A stretch of DNA of 64,000 bases from Gammaproteobacteria bacterium (GTDB lineage: Bacteria > Pseudomonadota > Gammaproteobacteria > 21-64-14), in contig JALUXX010000003.1 of assembly GCA_027013145.1 (NCBI GenBank), forward strand, positions 46,525 through 110,524, read 5' to 3'. The notes under the pieces were generated by a model that saw only the letters and a program-made list of their open reading frames with translations, was not told where the DNA came from and did no database searches. The position numbers and the translations under genes are program-made. Shown here in pieces: positions 39,450-48,547 of the stretch (its first letter is position 1; the number at the start of each line of letters is the position of its first letter).

Positions 39450-39949
39450 ATCGCGGGCGACGCAAGCTGTGCCGGTGGCTGCTGGTGCTGGCGGTATGCG
39501 CGGCGCCGCTCCCGGCGCTGTCTTTTGCCGCCTCCGGTTCGGGCGCGCCGCGTTGGGACCAGCTCAGCCCGCGCGAGCGCGAGATCCTCCGGCCGTTCGC
39601 GGGGCGCTGGGACCGTCTCCCCGCCGAGCGCCGGGAGCGGCTGCGCCGCGGCGCCGAACGCTGGGAACACCTGAGCCCGCAGCAGCGCGAGCGCGTGCGC
39701 CAACGCTTCCGCCGCTGGCGCGAACTCAGTCCCGCGCAACGCGAGCGTATCCGCCGGCGCTTCGAGGAGTTCCGCCGCCTGCCGCCGGCGGATCAGGAGC
39801 GAATCCGGCGCCGATACCAGTGGTTCCGGAGCCTGCCGCCGGAGCGCCGGCGCGAGCTGCGCGAGCGCTGGCGCCGATTGAGTCCGCAGCAGCGCCGGGA
39901 GTTCCTGCAACGCCGGCGGCCGCACTTCGGGGCGGGGCACCCGCGCTGA
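39446..39949 (+). CDS. Exported DUF3106 protein with 18-residue repeats
   Basis: 167-residue protein. After a signal peptide (about 1-29) the mature part consists of roughly six 18-residue units of the type W-x-x-L-(S/P)-x-x-(Q/R)-R-E-R-(hydrophobic)-R, for example WEHLSPQQRERVRQRFRR, WRELSPAQRERIRRRFEE and FRSLPPERRRELRERWRR. This is a DUF3106 domain. It is extremely Arg/Glu-rich and predicted helical; function unknown. Last gene of the coupled sigma operon, 40 bases before the convergent pntB stop. Confidence 0.88.
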   Translation: MNRGRRKLCRWLLVLAVCAAPLPALSFAASGSGAPRWDQLSPREREILRPFAGRWDRLPAERRERLRRGAERWEHLSPQQRERVRQRFRRWRELSPAQRERIRRRFEEFRRLPPADQERIRRRYQWFRSLPPERRRELRERWRRLSPQQRREFLQRRRPHFGAGHPR

Positions 39950-39989
39950 GCGGGCGCGGGGCGGTCCTCCCCGCGCCGCCGTGCCGCGG

Positions 39990-41360
39990 CTACAGCCGCT
40001 TCACCGCCTGGATCAGCTTGCCGACCATGTCCTGCGCGTCGCCGTAGAGCATGCGCGTGTTGTCCTTTCCGAACAGGGCGTTCTCGATGCCCGAGAATCC
40101 CTTGCCCTGCCCGCGCTTGATCACCAGGACGTTCTTGGACTGGTCCACATTGAGGATCGGCATGCCGTAGATCGGGCTCTCCGGATTGGTGCGCGCCACC
40201 GGGTTGACGACGTCGTTGGCGCCGATGACCAGGGCCACGTCCGCGGTGGGGAACTCCGGGTTGATCTCGTCGAGGTCGTAGATCTTGTCGTAGGGCACGC
40301 CGGCTTCGGCGAGGAGCACGTTCATGTGCCCCGGCATGCGCCCGGCGACGGGGTGGATGGCGAACTTGACGCGCACCCCGCGCTCCTCCAGCAGTTCGGC
40401 CAGCTCCCAGATCTTGTGCTGCGCCTGCGCGACCGCCATGCCGTAGCCGGGCACCACCACCACCTTGCTCGAGTAGGCCATCATGATGCCCGCGTCGTCG
40501 GGGTCGATCGGCTTGAGCGTCCCGCCCTCGGAATCCGTCGCCGCCGCCTGGGGCGCGTGGCCGAAGGCGCCGAAGAGCACATTGGCGATGGAGCGGTTCA
40601 TGGCCTTGGCCATGAGCTGGGTGAGCAGGGAGCCGGCCGCGCCCACCACGGTGCCGGCGATGATCATCGCCGCGTTGTTGAGCACGAAGCCCTCGAAGCC
40701 CACCGCCAGTCCCGTGAGTGCATTGTAGAGCGAGATGACGACCGGCATGTCGGCGCCGCCGATCGGCAGCGTCATCAGCACCCCGAAGGCCAGCACCAGG
40801 GCGAAGAAGACGAACACCAGGGTCCCGCCCGCCTCCTGGAAGGGGAGCATCCCACCGATCACCGCGGCGGCGGCGAGGACCGCGAGGTTGAAAGGCTGCT
40901 GCATCGGGAAGACGATCGAGCGCTTGATCAGCCCCTGCAGCTTCGCAAAGGCGATCAGGCTGCCGCTGAAGGACACCGTGCCGATCAACCCGCCGGCGAC
41001 CGCCAGGCCCATCACCGCCTGCGAATGCCCGTCGGCGCCGCGCACCAGCTCGACGGCGGCGATGGCCGCCGCCGCGCCGCCGCCCATACCGTTGTACAAG
41101 GCGATCATCTGCGGCATGGCCGTCATCGCCACCCGCTTGCCGGAGACCCAGGCCGCGATCGAGCCGATTGCAATGGCGGCGATCATCAGCGTGTAGTTGT
41201 CGAGTCCGTGCCAGAAGAAGGTGACGAAGGTGGCGACGAGCATGCCGACGCCGGCCCACACGATCCCGCCGCGCGCGGTGACCGGAGAACTCATGCGCTT
41301 GAGGCCGAGGATGAACAGCACCGCGGCCAGGAAGTAGCTGATCTGGATGACCGCGCCCAT
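39990..41360 (-). CDS. pntB: NAD(P) transhydrogenase subunit beta
   Basis: Inner-membrane subunit (456 residues) of the proton-translocating transhydrogenase that makes NADPH from NADH. About nine N-terminal helices are followed by the cytoplasmic NADP-binding domain III (from about residue 280), with VPGYGMAVAQAQHKIWEL, AGRMPGHMNVLLAEAGVPYD and LVIGANDVVNPVAR. The order pntAA-pntAB-pntB and the one-base-scale spacing indicate one operon. Confidence 0.97.
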   Translation of the reverse strand: MGAVIQISYFLAAVLFILGLKRMSSPVTARGGIVWAGVGMLVATFVTFFWHGLDNYTLMIAAIAIGSIAAWVSGKRVAMTAMPQMIALYNGMGGGAAAAIAAVELVRGADGHSQAVMGLAVAGGLIGTVSFSGSLIAFAKLQGLIKRSIVFPMQQPFNLAVLAAAAVIGGMLPFQEAGGTLVFVFFALVLAFGVLMTLPIGGADMPVVISLYNALTGLAVGFEGFVLNNAAMIIAGTVVGAAGSLLTQLMAKAMNRSIANVLFGAFGHAPQAAATDSEGGTLKPIDPDDAGIMMAYSSKVVVVPGYGMAVAQAQHKIWELAELLEERGVRVKFAIHPVAGRMPGHMNVLLAEAGVPYDKIYDLDEINPEFPTADVALVIGANDVVNPVARTNPESPIYGMPILNVDQSKNVLVIKRGQGKGFSGIENALFGKDNTRMLYGDAQDMVGKLIQAVKRL

Positions 41361-41650
41361 CAGCGGTCCCCCTTGCTGCTCTTGAACATCTCGAGCATCC
41401 GCTCGGTGACGACGTAGCCCCCGACCGCGTTCATCGACGCCAGCAGCACCCCGAAGAAACCGATCCAGCGCTCGAGGTTCGAATCGGCATGGCCGAGGGC
41501 GACCATCGCACCGACGAGCACGATGCCGTGGACGAAGTTCGATCCCGACATGAGCGGCGTGTGCAGAATCACCGGCACGCGCGCGATCACCTCGTAGCCG
41601 GTGAAGGCGGCCAGCATGAAGATGTACAGCGCGGTGAAGCCCTCGATCAT
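41360..41650 (-). CDS. pntAB: NAD(P) transhydrogenase subunit alpha part 2
   Basis: 96-residue membrane subunit with three helices; it corresponds to the C-terminal membrane part of single-chain E. coli PntA. Conserved text includes FTGYEVIARVPVILHTPLMS and MNAVGGYVVTERML. ATG at 41650 overlaps the pntAA stop; its own stop overlaps the pntB start. Confidence 0.95.
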   Translation of the reverse strand: MIEGFTALYIFMLAAFTGYEVIARVPVILHTPLMSGSNFVHGIVLVGAMVALGHADSNLERWIGFFGVLLASMNAVGGYVVTERMLEMFKSSKGDR

Positions 41651-42780
41651 CAAGCGTCTCCTTCCACCAGTTTGCGCGTCGGCTCGTGGCGGATCGTCCC
41701 CTCGTGGGTGAGCGCGCTCTGGGCGATCACCTCGTCGTTCCAGTCCGGTGCGAACTCCCCGTCCTTGATCATCAGCGTGAGGAAGTTCAGCAGGTTGCGT
41801 GCGTACATCTCGCTGGCGTCGGCGGCGAGCATGCTTGCGAGGTTGAGCGGGCCGTGGATGGTCACGCCGCCGTGCTCGACGCTCTCCCCGGCCTTGGTCA
41901 GCTCGCAGTTGCCCCCGCTCTCGGCCGCGAGATCGACGATGACCGCGCCGGGGCGCATCTGCTCGACCATCGCCGTGGTCAGGATGCGCGGCGCGGTGCG
42001 TCCCGGTACGGCCGCGGTGGTGATGACGACCTCGGCGGCGGCGACGTGGCGCCCGAGGACCTCCGCCGCGCGCGCCTTCTCCTCGTCGGTCAGCTCGCGT
42101 GCGTAGCCGCCCGCGGCCTGTGCGTCGACGCCGACATCGACGAATTTCGCCCCCAGCGATTCCACCTGTTCCTTGGTGACGCTGCGAACGTCGTAGGCCT
42201 CGACGATCGCCCCGAGGCGGCGCGCGGTGGCGATCGCCTGCAGGCCGGCCACGCCGGCGCCGATGACGAGGACCTTGGCGGGGCGGATCGTTCCGGCCGC
42301 CGTGGTGAGCATCGGGAAGAAGCGCCCGGTCAGGCTGGCCGCGATCAGTACCGCCTTGTAGCCCGCCGCGGAGGCCTGGGAGGACAGGGCGTCCATGCTC
42401 TGCGCGCGCGAGATGCGCGGGATGAGTTCCATCGCGAAGCTGGTGATGCCCCGGTCGCGCAGGCGCGCGACCCGTTCCGGATAGCGGTGCGGAAGCATGA
42501 ACCCGACGACGACCGCGCCTTCCTCGAGGCGATCGATCTCTTCCTCGGAAGGGGGCAGGACGCGCAGCAGGATCCCGGCGCTGCGGTAGAGTTCGGCGGC
42601 GTCCGCGACGATCCGTGCGCCGGTGTAGGCCGCGTCCGGGAAGTGGGCGCGATCGCCGGCGCCGGACTCGACCAGCACCTCCGCCCCGAGGCCCGAGAGG
42701 CGCTCGGCGACGGCCGGGACCACGGCGACCCGCAGTTCCCCGGGCGAGTGTTCCTTCGCGACGGCCACGCGTATCGGCAT
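41650..42780 (-). CDS. pntAA: NAD(P) transhydrogenase subunit alpha part 1
   Basis: NAD-binding domain I (376 residues), related to alanine dehydrogenase. Rossmann motif VLVIGAGVAGLQAIATA near residue 168 and the conserved AYDVRSVTKEQVESLGAKFV follow the N-terminal AVAKEHSPGELRVAVVP block. ATG at 42780 matches the family start (MPIRVAVAKE). First gene of the pnt operon. Confidence 0.96.
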   Translation of the reverse strand: MPIRVAVAKEHSPGELRVAVVPAVAERLSGLGAEVLVESGAGDRAHFPDAAYTGARIVADAAELYRSAGILLRVLPPSEEEIDRLEEGAVVVGFMLPHRYPERVARLRDRGITSFAMELIPRISRAQSMDALSSQASAAGYKAVLIAASLTGRFFPMLTTAAGTIRPAKVLVIGAGVAGLQAIATARRLGAIVEAYDVRSVTKEQVESLGAKFVDVGVDAQAAGGYARELTDEEKARAAEVLGRHVAAAEVVITTAAVPGRTAPRILTTAMVEQMRPGAVIVDLAAESGGNCELTKAGESVEHGGVTIHGPLNLASMLAADASEMYARNLLNFLTLMIKDGEFAPDWNDEVIAQSALTHEGTIRHEPTRKLVEGDA

Positions 42781-43177
42781 GCTCGCTCCTCGTTCCGGCC
42801 GGTTCTTGTCCGGAGTGTCGTTCGATTTCGAGAGGGGCCGCGGCCGGTCCACGGGCGGGCAAACGGGCCCGGCCGGGGTGCGATCGTTCTGCGCGCGACA
42901 AGCCACCCGGCGGGCGTTCTCGGGGCATTGTCGGGCCCCCGCGGCGGAGCCGGGAATGATAGCGTATTCCGCCCCCGGGTCAAAACAGCCGGAGCGGACC
43001 CCGGCGCCGCCCGCCCGCGTCGTCCCGCAACGGTCCGATGTGGCCGAAAAACCGCAAAGATGATAACCTTCCCGCGCCGCTGGCTTGGCGCGCGGGCGAT
43101 GGGGTCTACGGCACACGCGCGCGCGGCCGATAACCCGGGGGGCGGCCGGAATCGTGCACCGGCGCCGTGGCCCCGGG
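42781..43177. other. Divergent spacer between pntAA and the HNH gene
   Basis: 397 bases that must hold promoters for both directions. An AT-richer patch lies around 43040-43070. No repeat or small gene was recognised. Confidence 0.4.
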
Positions 43178-43810
43178 ATGAGGATTCGCGATCGGGATTC
43201 GAGACGACTCGTGGTCGATCTGACGCAACAGGTTCTGCGCACCGACGTGGCCGGCATGCCGCTGGAGTGGATCGGCTACCAGGACGCGGTGCGCCTGTAT
43301 CATCTCGGACAGGTCGCCTACACTTGCGGTACGCTCCTCTATCGCATCCACGGCGGCACCAACGCCCGAACCGGGCGGCGCAGCCTCATCGAGGTCAACT
43401 CGATCATCGCCACCGTGGGCAACAACCACGCCCTCGCCAAGGCTCGCGACCACTACGTCCCGCCGCTGAACAATCAGGCCTTGTTCAAGCGCGACGGGCG
43501 CCTGTGTCTGTATTGCGGGCAGCGGTTCGCGGACCGGGACCTGTCGCGCGATCACGTCACCCCGCTCAGCCGCGGCGGCGACGACGTCTGGAGCAACGTG
43601 GTCGCCGCCTGCAAGCGCTGCAACAACCACAAGGCGGGTCGGTCGCCGGAAGAGGCCGGGATGGAACTCCTGGCGGTGCCGTTCGTCCCCACCCACGCGG
43701 AGTACATCTATCTGCAGGGGCACCGGGTGCTGGCCGACCAGATGGAGTTCCTGCTCGCACATTTCCCGCGCACGAGCCCGCTGCACGAGCGGCTGCGACG
43801 CCGTATCTAG
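43178..43810 (+). CDS. HNH endonuclease
   Basis: 210-residue protein with a C-terminal-half HNH nuclease domain: zinc-type CLYCGQRF (near residue 109), catalytic SRDHVTPLSRGGDDVWSNVV and CKRCNNHKAGRSPEEA. The N-terminal ~95 residues lack a known domain. ATG at 43178 is chosen over the frame's first ATG at 43085, which adds Arg-rich unconserved sequence. Similar lone HNH proteins are chromosomal in many gammaproteobacteria and are not obviously phage or restriction genes; role unknown. Confidence 0.85.
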   Translation: MRIRDRDSRRLVVDLTQQVLRTDVAGMPLEWIGYQDAVRLYHLGQVAYTCGTLLYRIHGGTNARTGRRSLIEVNSIIATVGNNHALAKARDHYVPPLNNQALFKRDGRLCLYCGQRFADRDLSRDHVTPLSRGGDDVWSNVVAACKRCNNHKAGRSPEEAGMELLAVPFVPTHAEYIYLQGHRVLADQMEFLLAHFPRTSPLHERLRRRI

Positions 43811-43949
43811 GAACCGGTCGGACTTCGGTGTTCGTAGCGAGGCGGCGGGAGACCGAGGGCAGTTTTGCGATCGTTTGAGGCGAATAGTGATCGCTATTCA
43901 ACGAAAACGATCGGAACGATGGGCCGATCTCACACCGCCGCGGTAGAAC

Positions 43950-44936
43950 ATGCCTGAGTCCGACAGGCTCCTGGGAGTCCGTCCCCCCGCCGGGCGCGCC
44001 CTGCGCAGGGAGACACGCCGCGCGGTCGTGATCGATGCCAGCCCCTACGTGTTCCGGGCGTGGTTTTCCCTGCCCGGCACCATCGTCGGACGCGCGGGGC
44101 AGCCGTTGAACGCCGTCTACGGCTTCGCCGAATTCCTGCGCCGGCTGTTGCTGGAGGCTCGCCCGCGCCACGCGGCCGTGGCCTTCGACGGGAGTTTCGG
44201 AACCGGACTGCGCAACGGCTGGTATCCCGCCTACAAGGCCAACCGGGAACCCGCACCGCAGGAGCTGCGCACCCAGTTCCGTCACTGCCGGCGCGTGGCG
44301 CGCGCGTTCGGGCTGGCGACCTTCGCGAGCCGCCGCTACGAGGCCGACGACCTGATCGCCGGCCTCGTGCGGCGCCTGCGCCGGGCGCGGCTCGCGGTCG
44401 CGATCGTCACTCCGGACAAGGATCTCGCACAACTGATCGGGCGCGATGACCTGCTCTGGGACTACGCGCGCGACCGCCGCCTGGGGGTGGAGGCGATCGG
44501 GAAACGCTACGGCGTGCCGCCCGGGGCCATCGCCGACCTGCTGGCCCTGACCGGGGATCCGGTCGACAATATCCCCGGCGTGCCCGGGATCGGGCTCGCG
44601 ACCGCGGTGCGGCTGCTGCGGCGTTTCGGCGATCTGGACACCGTCTACCGGCGCATCGGCGAGATCGGCGGCGCGGAGTTTCGCGGGGCGCAGGCGTTGG
44701 CCGGGCGCCTGCACCGGTACCGCACCCAGGCGATCCTCTCGCAACGCCTCGCCCGGCTCTACCCGCCGCCGCTGCGCTGTACGCCGCGGGACCTGGAATG
44801 GAAAGGGGTGCGCCCGCGGTCGCTGGAGCGGCTGCTGCGCGAACTCGGCCTGGGCGGGACGCTGGCCCGGCGCTGCGCGCCGCTCGAGTCCCCGCGGCGG
44901 CGCCCGGATCGCAGGCACAGCGGATCAGGAGACTGA
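43950..44936 (+). CDS. Stand-alone 5'-3' exonuclease (PolA N-terminal/FEN-like)
   Basis: 328-residue flap nuclease-like protein resembling the 5' nuclease domain of DNA polymerase I, with no polymerase attached. Metal-ligand motifs are present: IDASPYVFRAWF near residue 28, VAFDGSFGTG near 73, RRYEADDLIAGL near 129 and TPDKDLAQLI near 151. The helix-hairpin-helix DNA-binding element is GDPVDNIPGVPGIGLATAV near 196. The basic C-terminal tail is not conserved. Its stop overlaps the next gene start (TGATG). Role in Okazaki-fragment or repair processing is by family. Confidence 0.9.
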   Translation: MPESDRLLGVRPPAGRALRRETRRAVVIDASPYVFRAWFSLPGTIVGRAGQPLNAVYGFAEFLRRLLLEARPRHAAVAFDGSFGTGLRNGWYPAYKANREPAPQELRTQFRHCRRVARAFGLATFASRRYEADDLIAGLVRRLRRARLAVAIVTPDKDLAQLIGRDDLLWDYARDRRLGVEAIGKRYGVPPGAIADLLALTGDPVDNIPGVPGIGLATAVRLLRRFGDLDTVYRRIGEIGGAEFRGAQALAGRLHRYRTQAILSQRLARLYPPPLRCTPRDLEWKGVRPRSLERLLRELGLGGTLARRCAPLESPRRRPDRRHSGSGD

Positions 44937-45841
44937 TGGCAATCGAACCCGGAAGCGCGTTCTGGGCGGCCGTCGCCGCGCGCATCGCCGAGGCCCGCGG
45001 GGGTGCGTTCGCGATGCGCCGCAGCGAACCGCTCGGCGGCGGGTGCATCAACTCCGCCTGGCGTATCGAGGACGGCTCCCAGCGCTACTTCGTCAAGCTC
45101 AACCGGGCGTCCCTGGCGTCGATGTTCGAGGCCGAGGCCGAGGGGCTGCGCGAGATCGACGCCGCCGGCGGCGTGCGGGTGCCGCGGCCCGTCTGCACCG
45201 GGACCCACGGCGGGCACGCGTTTCTGGTCCTGGAGTATCTCGACCTCGGGGGGCGTGCCGACGCCGCCGCCGCCGAGCGTCTGGGACGCGGGCTGGCGGC
45301 GGTGCACGGCGCCGTCGGCACCCGTTTCGGCTGGCATCGCGACAACACCATCGGTTCGACGCCGCAGGAGAACGCGCCGGCGGACGACTGGGTCGGGTTC
45401 TGGCGCGAGCGTCGGCTCGGCTTCCAGCTCGCGCTGGCCGCGCGCAATGGCCACGGCGGGCGCCTGCAGGCACGCGGCGAGCGGCTCCTCGACGCCTTCC
45501 CGGCGCTGTTCGAAGGCTACCGCCCCGAACCTTCCCTGCTGCACGGGGACCTGTGGGGCGGGAACTTCGGCGTCACGCGCGGCGGCGTGCCGGTGGTGTT
45601 CGATCCGGCGGTGTACTACGGGGACCGGGAGGCGGACATCGCCATGACCGAACTCTTCGGCGGCTTCGACCCGCGCTTCCACGCCGCCTACCGTGAGGCC
45701 TGGCCGCTCGATTCCGGCTACCGCGTGCGCCGGGTCCTCTACAACCTCTACCACATCCTCAATCACCTGAACCTGTTCGGCGGCGGCTATCGCGCCCAGG
45801 CCGAGGCCATGATCGACGAGCTGCTCGCGCAACTGCGCTGA
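44936..45841 (+). CDS. Fructosamine kinase family protein
   Basis: 301-residue protein of the fructosamine/ketosamine-3-kinase family, related to aminoglycoside phosphotransferases; members phosphorylate protein-bound sugars for deglycation. GGGCINSAWRI (N-terminal nucleotide loop), the invariant lysine in YFVKLNRA, the catalytic LLHGDLWGGNFGV near residue 200 and metal-binding VFDPAVYYGDREADIAM are all present. ATG at 44936 shares a base with the exonuclease stop, and AGGAGA is upstream. Confidence 0.93.
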   Translation: MAIEPGSAFWAAVAARIAEARGGAFAMRRSEPLGGGCINSAWRIEDGSQRYFVKLNRASLASMFEAEAEGLREIDAAGGVRVPRPVCTGTHGGHAFLVLEYLDLGGRADAAAAERLGRGLAAVHGAVGTRFGWHRDNTIGSTPQENAPADDWVGFWRERRLGFQLALAARNGHGGRLQARGERLLDAFPALFEGYRPEPSLLHGDLWGGNFGVTRGGVPVVFDPAVYYGDREADIAMTELFGGFDPRFHAAYREAWPLDSGYRVRRVLYNLYHILNHLNLFGGGYRAQAEAMIDELLAQLR

Positions 45842-46240
45842 CGATCCACGGCATCGGCGTCGTCGGGCCGGGCTTGCCCGGCCGCGGCCGCTTCCTGGTC
45901 CGACGCTGTTTGGATCGAACGTCGTCGGCGGGGCAAGCCCCGCCCTACGGGTGCCCGGGTCGGCGTGGGATGTGGTGGTAGGGCCGGGCTTGCCCGGCCG
46001 CGGTCGCGGATTGAACGGATGTCGTTTCGATCGGGCGTCGTCGGCGTTGTAGGGCCGGGCTTGCCCGGCCGCGGCCGCTTCCTGGTCCGACGCTGTTTGG
46101 ATCGAACGTCGTCGGCGGGGCAAGCCCCGCCCTACGGGTGCCCGGGTCGGCGTGGGATATGGTTGTAGGGCCGGGCTTGCCCGGCCTACCGGCCGACGCC
46201 GTGGATCGGTGTGACATTGTTTGGGGCGGGCCGACGACGG
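45842..46240. repeat. REP-like palindrome cluster 2 with internal 135-base duplication
   Basis: 399 bases without a gene between convergent ends. It contains six hairpins, four of the TT-loop form GGCCGGGCTTGCCCGGCC and two of the AA-loop form GGCGGGGCAAGCCCCGCC. A 135-base segment (45865-45999) recurs at 46052-46186 with only two differences seen. The last part resembles the end of cluster 1 (TACCGGCCGAC...GTGGATCGGTG). Confidence 0.88.
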
Positions 46241-47008
46241 CTAGCGATCGCGGCCGGGGAGGGGCGGGGGCGGGACGCGATCCTCGGCGCCGGGCCGGAA
46301 ACGCGGCTGGGGGGGATTGCCTTGATAGATGAGGTACAGCCGGCGCTGATGGTAGGCCTGGCGCACGAAGGTGTATGGATCGATGGCGCCGACCGCGAGG
46401 ACATTGGTCGCCGCGAGCGCCTGCGCGCGCTGGCTGATCACGTTCAACGACGTCAGCGGGAAGCTCACGAGCAGCGGCGCGTAGAACACGGGATTGGTGA
46501 CGAGCCCCATTCCAAGCCCCCAGACCGCGCGAGTGCTCGACGGACCGAAGAGCGGCAGCACCAGATAGTTGTCCGTCTCCATCCCCCAGCCGGCGAGCGT
46601 GACGCCGAGGTCCTCCTCGTGCGCCGGCATCCCGATCTGGGTCGCCACGTCGAACAGGCCGCCGATGCCGAGCGTCGAGTTGGTCAGGAAACGGCCCGTA
46701 TCGGAGGCGCCCTGCTTCCAGCGTCCCTGCAGGTAGTCGTTCAGGAATACGTTGATATCGGCGAGGTTGCTGAAGAAATTCGCGACGCTGACCCGGACCG
46801 GCTGTGGGGTCACGCGTACGTAGCCGCGCGCGACCGGGCGCAGGAGATAGCGGTCGAGGGTATCGTTGAAGTGATAGATCTTGCGGTTTACGTGCTCGTA
46901 CGGGTCGCGGAAGCGGTCGTGGAAGCCGGACAGATTCGCGCACCCGCCCAGCGTCATCCCCGAGACGAGTGCGACCGACAACAGCGCGGCGCCGATTCGG
47001 ATCTTCAT
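46241..47008 (-). CDS. mlaA: MlaA (VacJ) family outer-membrane lipoprotein
   Basis: 255-residue lipoprotein that removes phospholipids from the outer leaflet of the outer membrane with OmpC/F and MlaC. A signal peptide ends in the lipobox LGGC (Cys near residue 23). The domain blocks DPYEHVNRKIYHFNDTLDRY, RVSVANFFSNLADINVFLND and GGLFDVATQIGM are typical. ATG at 47008 starts at the signal peptide. The C-terminus is Pro/Arg-rich. No other mla genes are nearby. Confidence 0.95.
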   Translation of the reverse strand: MKIRIGAALLSVALVSGMTLGGCANLSGFHDRFRDPYEHVNRKIYHFNDTLDRYLLRPVARGYVRVTPQPVRVSVANFFSNLADINVFLNDYLQGRWKQGASDTGRFLTNSTLGIGGLFDVATQIGMPAHEEDLGVTLAGWGMETDNYLVLPLFGPSSTRAVWGLGMGLVTNPVFYAPLLVSFPLTSLNVISQRAQALAATNVLAVGAIDPYTFVRQAYHQRRLYLIYQGNPPQPRFRPGAEDRVPPPPLPGRDR

Positions 47009-47231
47009 TCCGGGCTGTCCTCCCCTCGGGGCAAGATCGCCCCCCACGGTGCAGTCGCGCCGTCGGCGCGAAACTTACCGGGAGACCCCGCGGGAACGGC
47101 CGCGGCCGGTGCGAAGGTAGATGCAAACGCAGGGAATTCTACCATTCTCCGCGGGGCGCCGGGTGGATGCGCCGTCCGACCCGGGGCCGTATACTCTGAG
47201 GTTGCTCAGGCCCGACCCGGTGGCGTCGACC

Positions 47232-48542
47232 ATGAAAACGAGCGAGTTCGCCCGGCGCCGGCGCCAGCTGATGCGCATGATGGGCAACGACAGCATCGCG
47301 ATCCTCCCCGCGGCGCCGGAGCGGTTGCGCAATCGCGACGTCGAATATCCCTATCGCCAGGACAGTGATCTCCACTACCTCACCGGCTTTCCCGAGCCCG
47401 AAGCGGTCGCCGTTCTCGCCCCGGGTCGCCGCCACGGCGAGTTCGTGCTCTTCTGCCGGCCGCGGGATCCGGAACGCGAGGTGTGGACCGGCCCGCGGGT
47501 AGGGCAGGAGGGCGCGGTCAGCGAGTTCGGCGCGGACGACTCGTTCCCGATCGACGATCTCGACGACATCCTGCCCGGACTCCTCGAGGGGCGCGAGCGC
47601 GTGTTCTACACGATGGGGCGTCGGCCGGACTTCGACCGGCGCCTGATCGCGTGGGTCAACCGGATCCGCGAAAACGCCCGCTCCGGGGCGCACCCGCCCG
47701 GCGAGTTCGTGTCCCTGGATCCGCTGCTGCACGAGATGCGCCTGTTCAAGTCGCCGGCGGAGCTGCGTCTGATGCGCGCCGCCGCGCGGGTCTCCATGGA
47801 GGCGCACCGGCGCGCGATGCGCCGCTGCCGCCCGGGGGCGGCCGAATACGAGGTCGAGGCCGAGCTGATCGCGCATTTCCGCCGCAACGGCGCCGAGGCC
47901 GCCTATCCGCCGATCGTCGGCGGCGGGGCGAACTCCTGCGTGCTGCACTACACACGCAACGACGCCCTGTTGCGCGACGGCGATCTGCTGCTGATCGACG
48001 CCGGCGCCGAGGTCGGGTGCTACGCCGCGGACATCACCCGCACGTTTCCGGTCAACGGGCGTTTCTCGCCGCAGCAGCGTGCGATCCACGACCTCGTCGT
48101 CAAGGCGCAGAAGGCCGCGATCGCCAAGGTGCGTCCCGGCAACCACTGGAACGACGCCCATCAGGCGGCGGTACGGGTCCTGACCGAGGGGCTGGTGCGC
48201 CTCGGCCTGCTCAAGGGCCGCCCGGCGCAGTTGATCAAGTCGGGCGCCTACCGGCGTTTCTATATGCATCGCACCGGGCACTGGCTGGGGCTCGATGTGC
48301 ACGACGTCGGCGACTACAAGGTCGAGGGGCGGTGGCGCCTGCTCGAACCCGGCATGGTCCTGACCGTCGAGCCCGGGCTATATATCCCGGCAGGCAGCAA
48401 GGGCGTGGCGCGCAAGTGGTGGAACATCGGCGTGCGCATCGAGGACGACGTCCTGGTCACGCGCGACGGGCACGAGGTCCTCACCGACGGCCTGGTGCGT
48501 TCGGCCGAGGAGATCGAGGCCTGGATGGCGGGGGCGGACTGA
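47232..48542 (+). CDS. pepP: Xaa-Pro aminopeptidase
   Basis: Cytoplasmic dimetal peptidase of 436 residues that removes N-terminal residues before proline. The creatinase-like N-terminal domain begins SEFARRRRQLMRMMG. The pita-bread domain holds metal ligands in LLIDAGAEVGCYAADITRTF, MHRTGHWLGLDVHDVG, VLTVEPGLYI and VRIEDDVLV, all intact. ATG at 47232 is chosen by family alignment. It leads directly into ubiH, the usual gammaproteobacterial order. Confidence 0.96.
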   Translation: MKTSEFARRRRQLMRMMGNDSIAILPAAPERLRNRDVEYPYRQDSDLHYLTGFPEPEAVAVLAPGRRHGEFVLFCRPRDPEREVWTGPRVGQEGAVSEFGADDSFPIDDLDDILPGLLEGRERVFYTMGRRPDFDRRLIAWVNRIRENARSGAHPPGEFVSLDPLLHEMRLFKSPAELRLMRAAARVSMEAHRRAMRRCRPGAAEYEVEAELIAHFRRNGAEAAYPPIVGGGANSCVLHYTRNDALLRDGDLLLIDAGAEVGCYAADITRTFPVNGRFSPQQRAIHDLVVKAQKAAIAKVRPGNHWNDAHQAAVRVLTEGLVRLGLLKGRPAQLIKSGAYRRFYMHRTGHWLGLDVHDVGDYKVEGRWRLLEPGMVLTVEPGLYIPAGSKGVARKWWNIGVRIEDDVLVTRDGHEVLTDGLVRSAEEIEAWMAGAD

Positions 48543-48547
48543 AGCTC

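Noticed and set aside
39981..43878. Long plus-strand frames opposite the pnt genes
   Set aside because: Antisense shadows of pntB, pntAB and pntAA.
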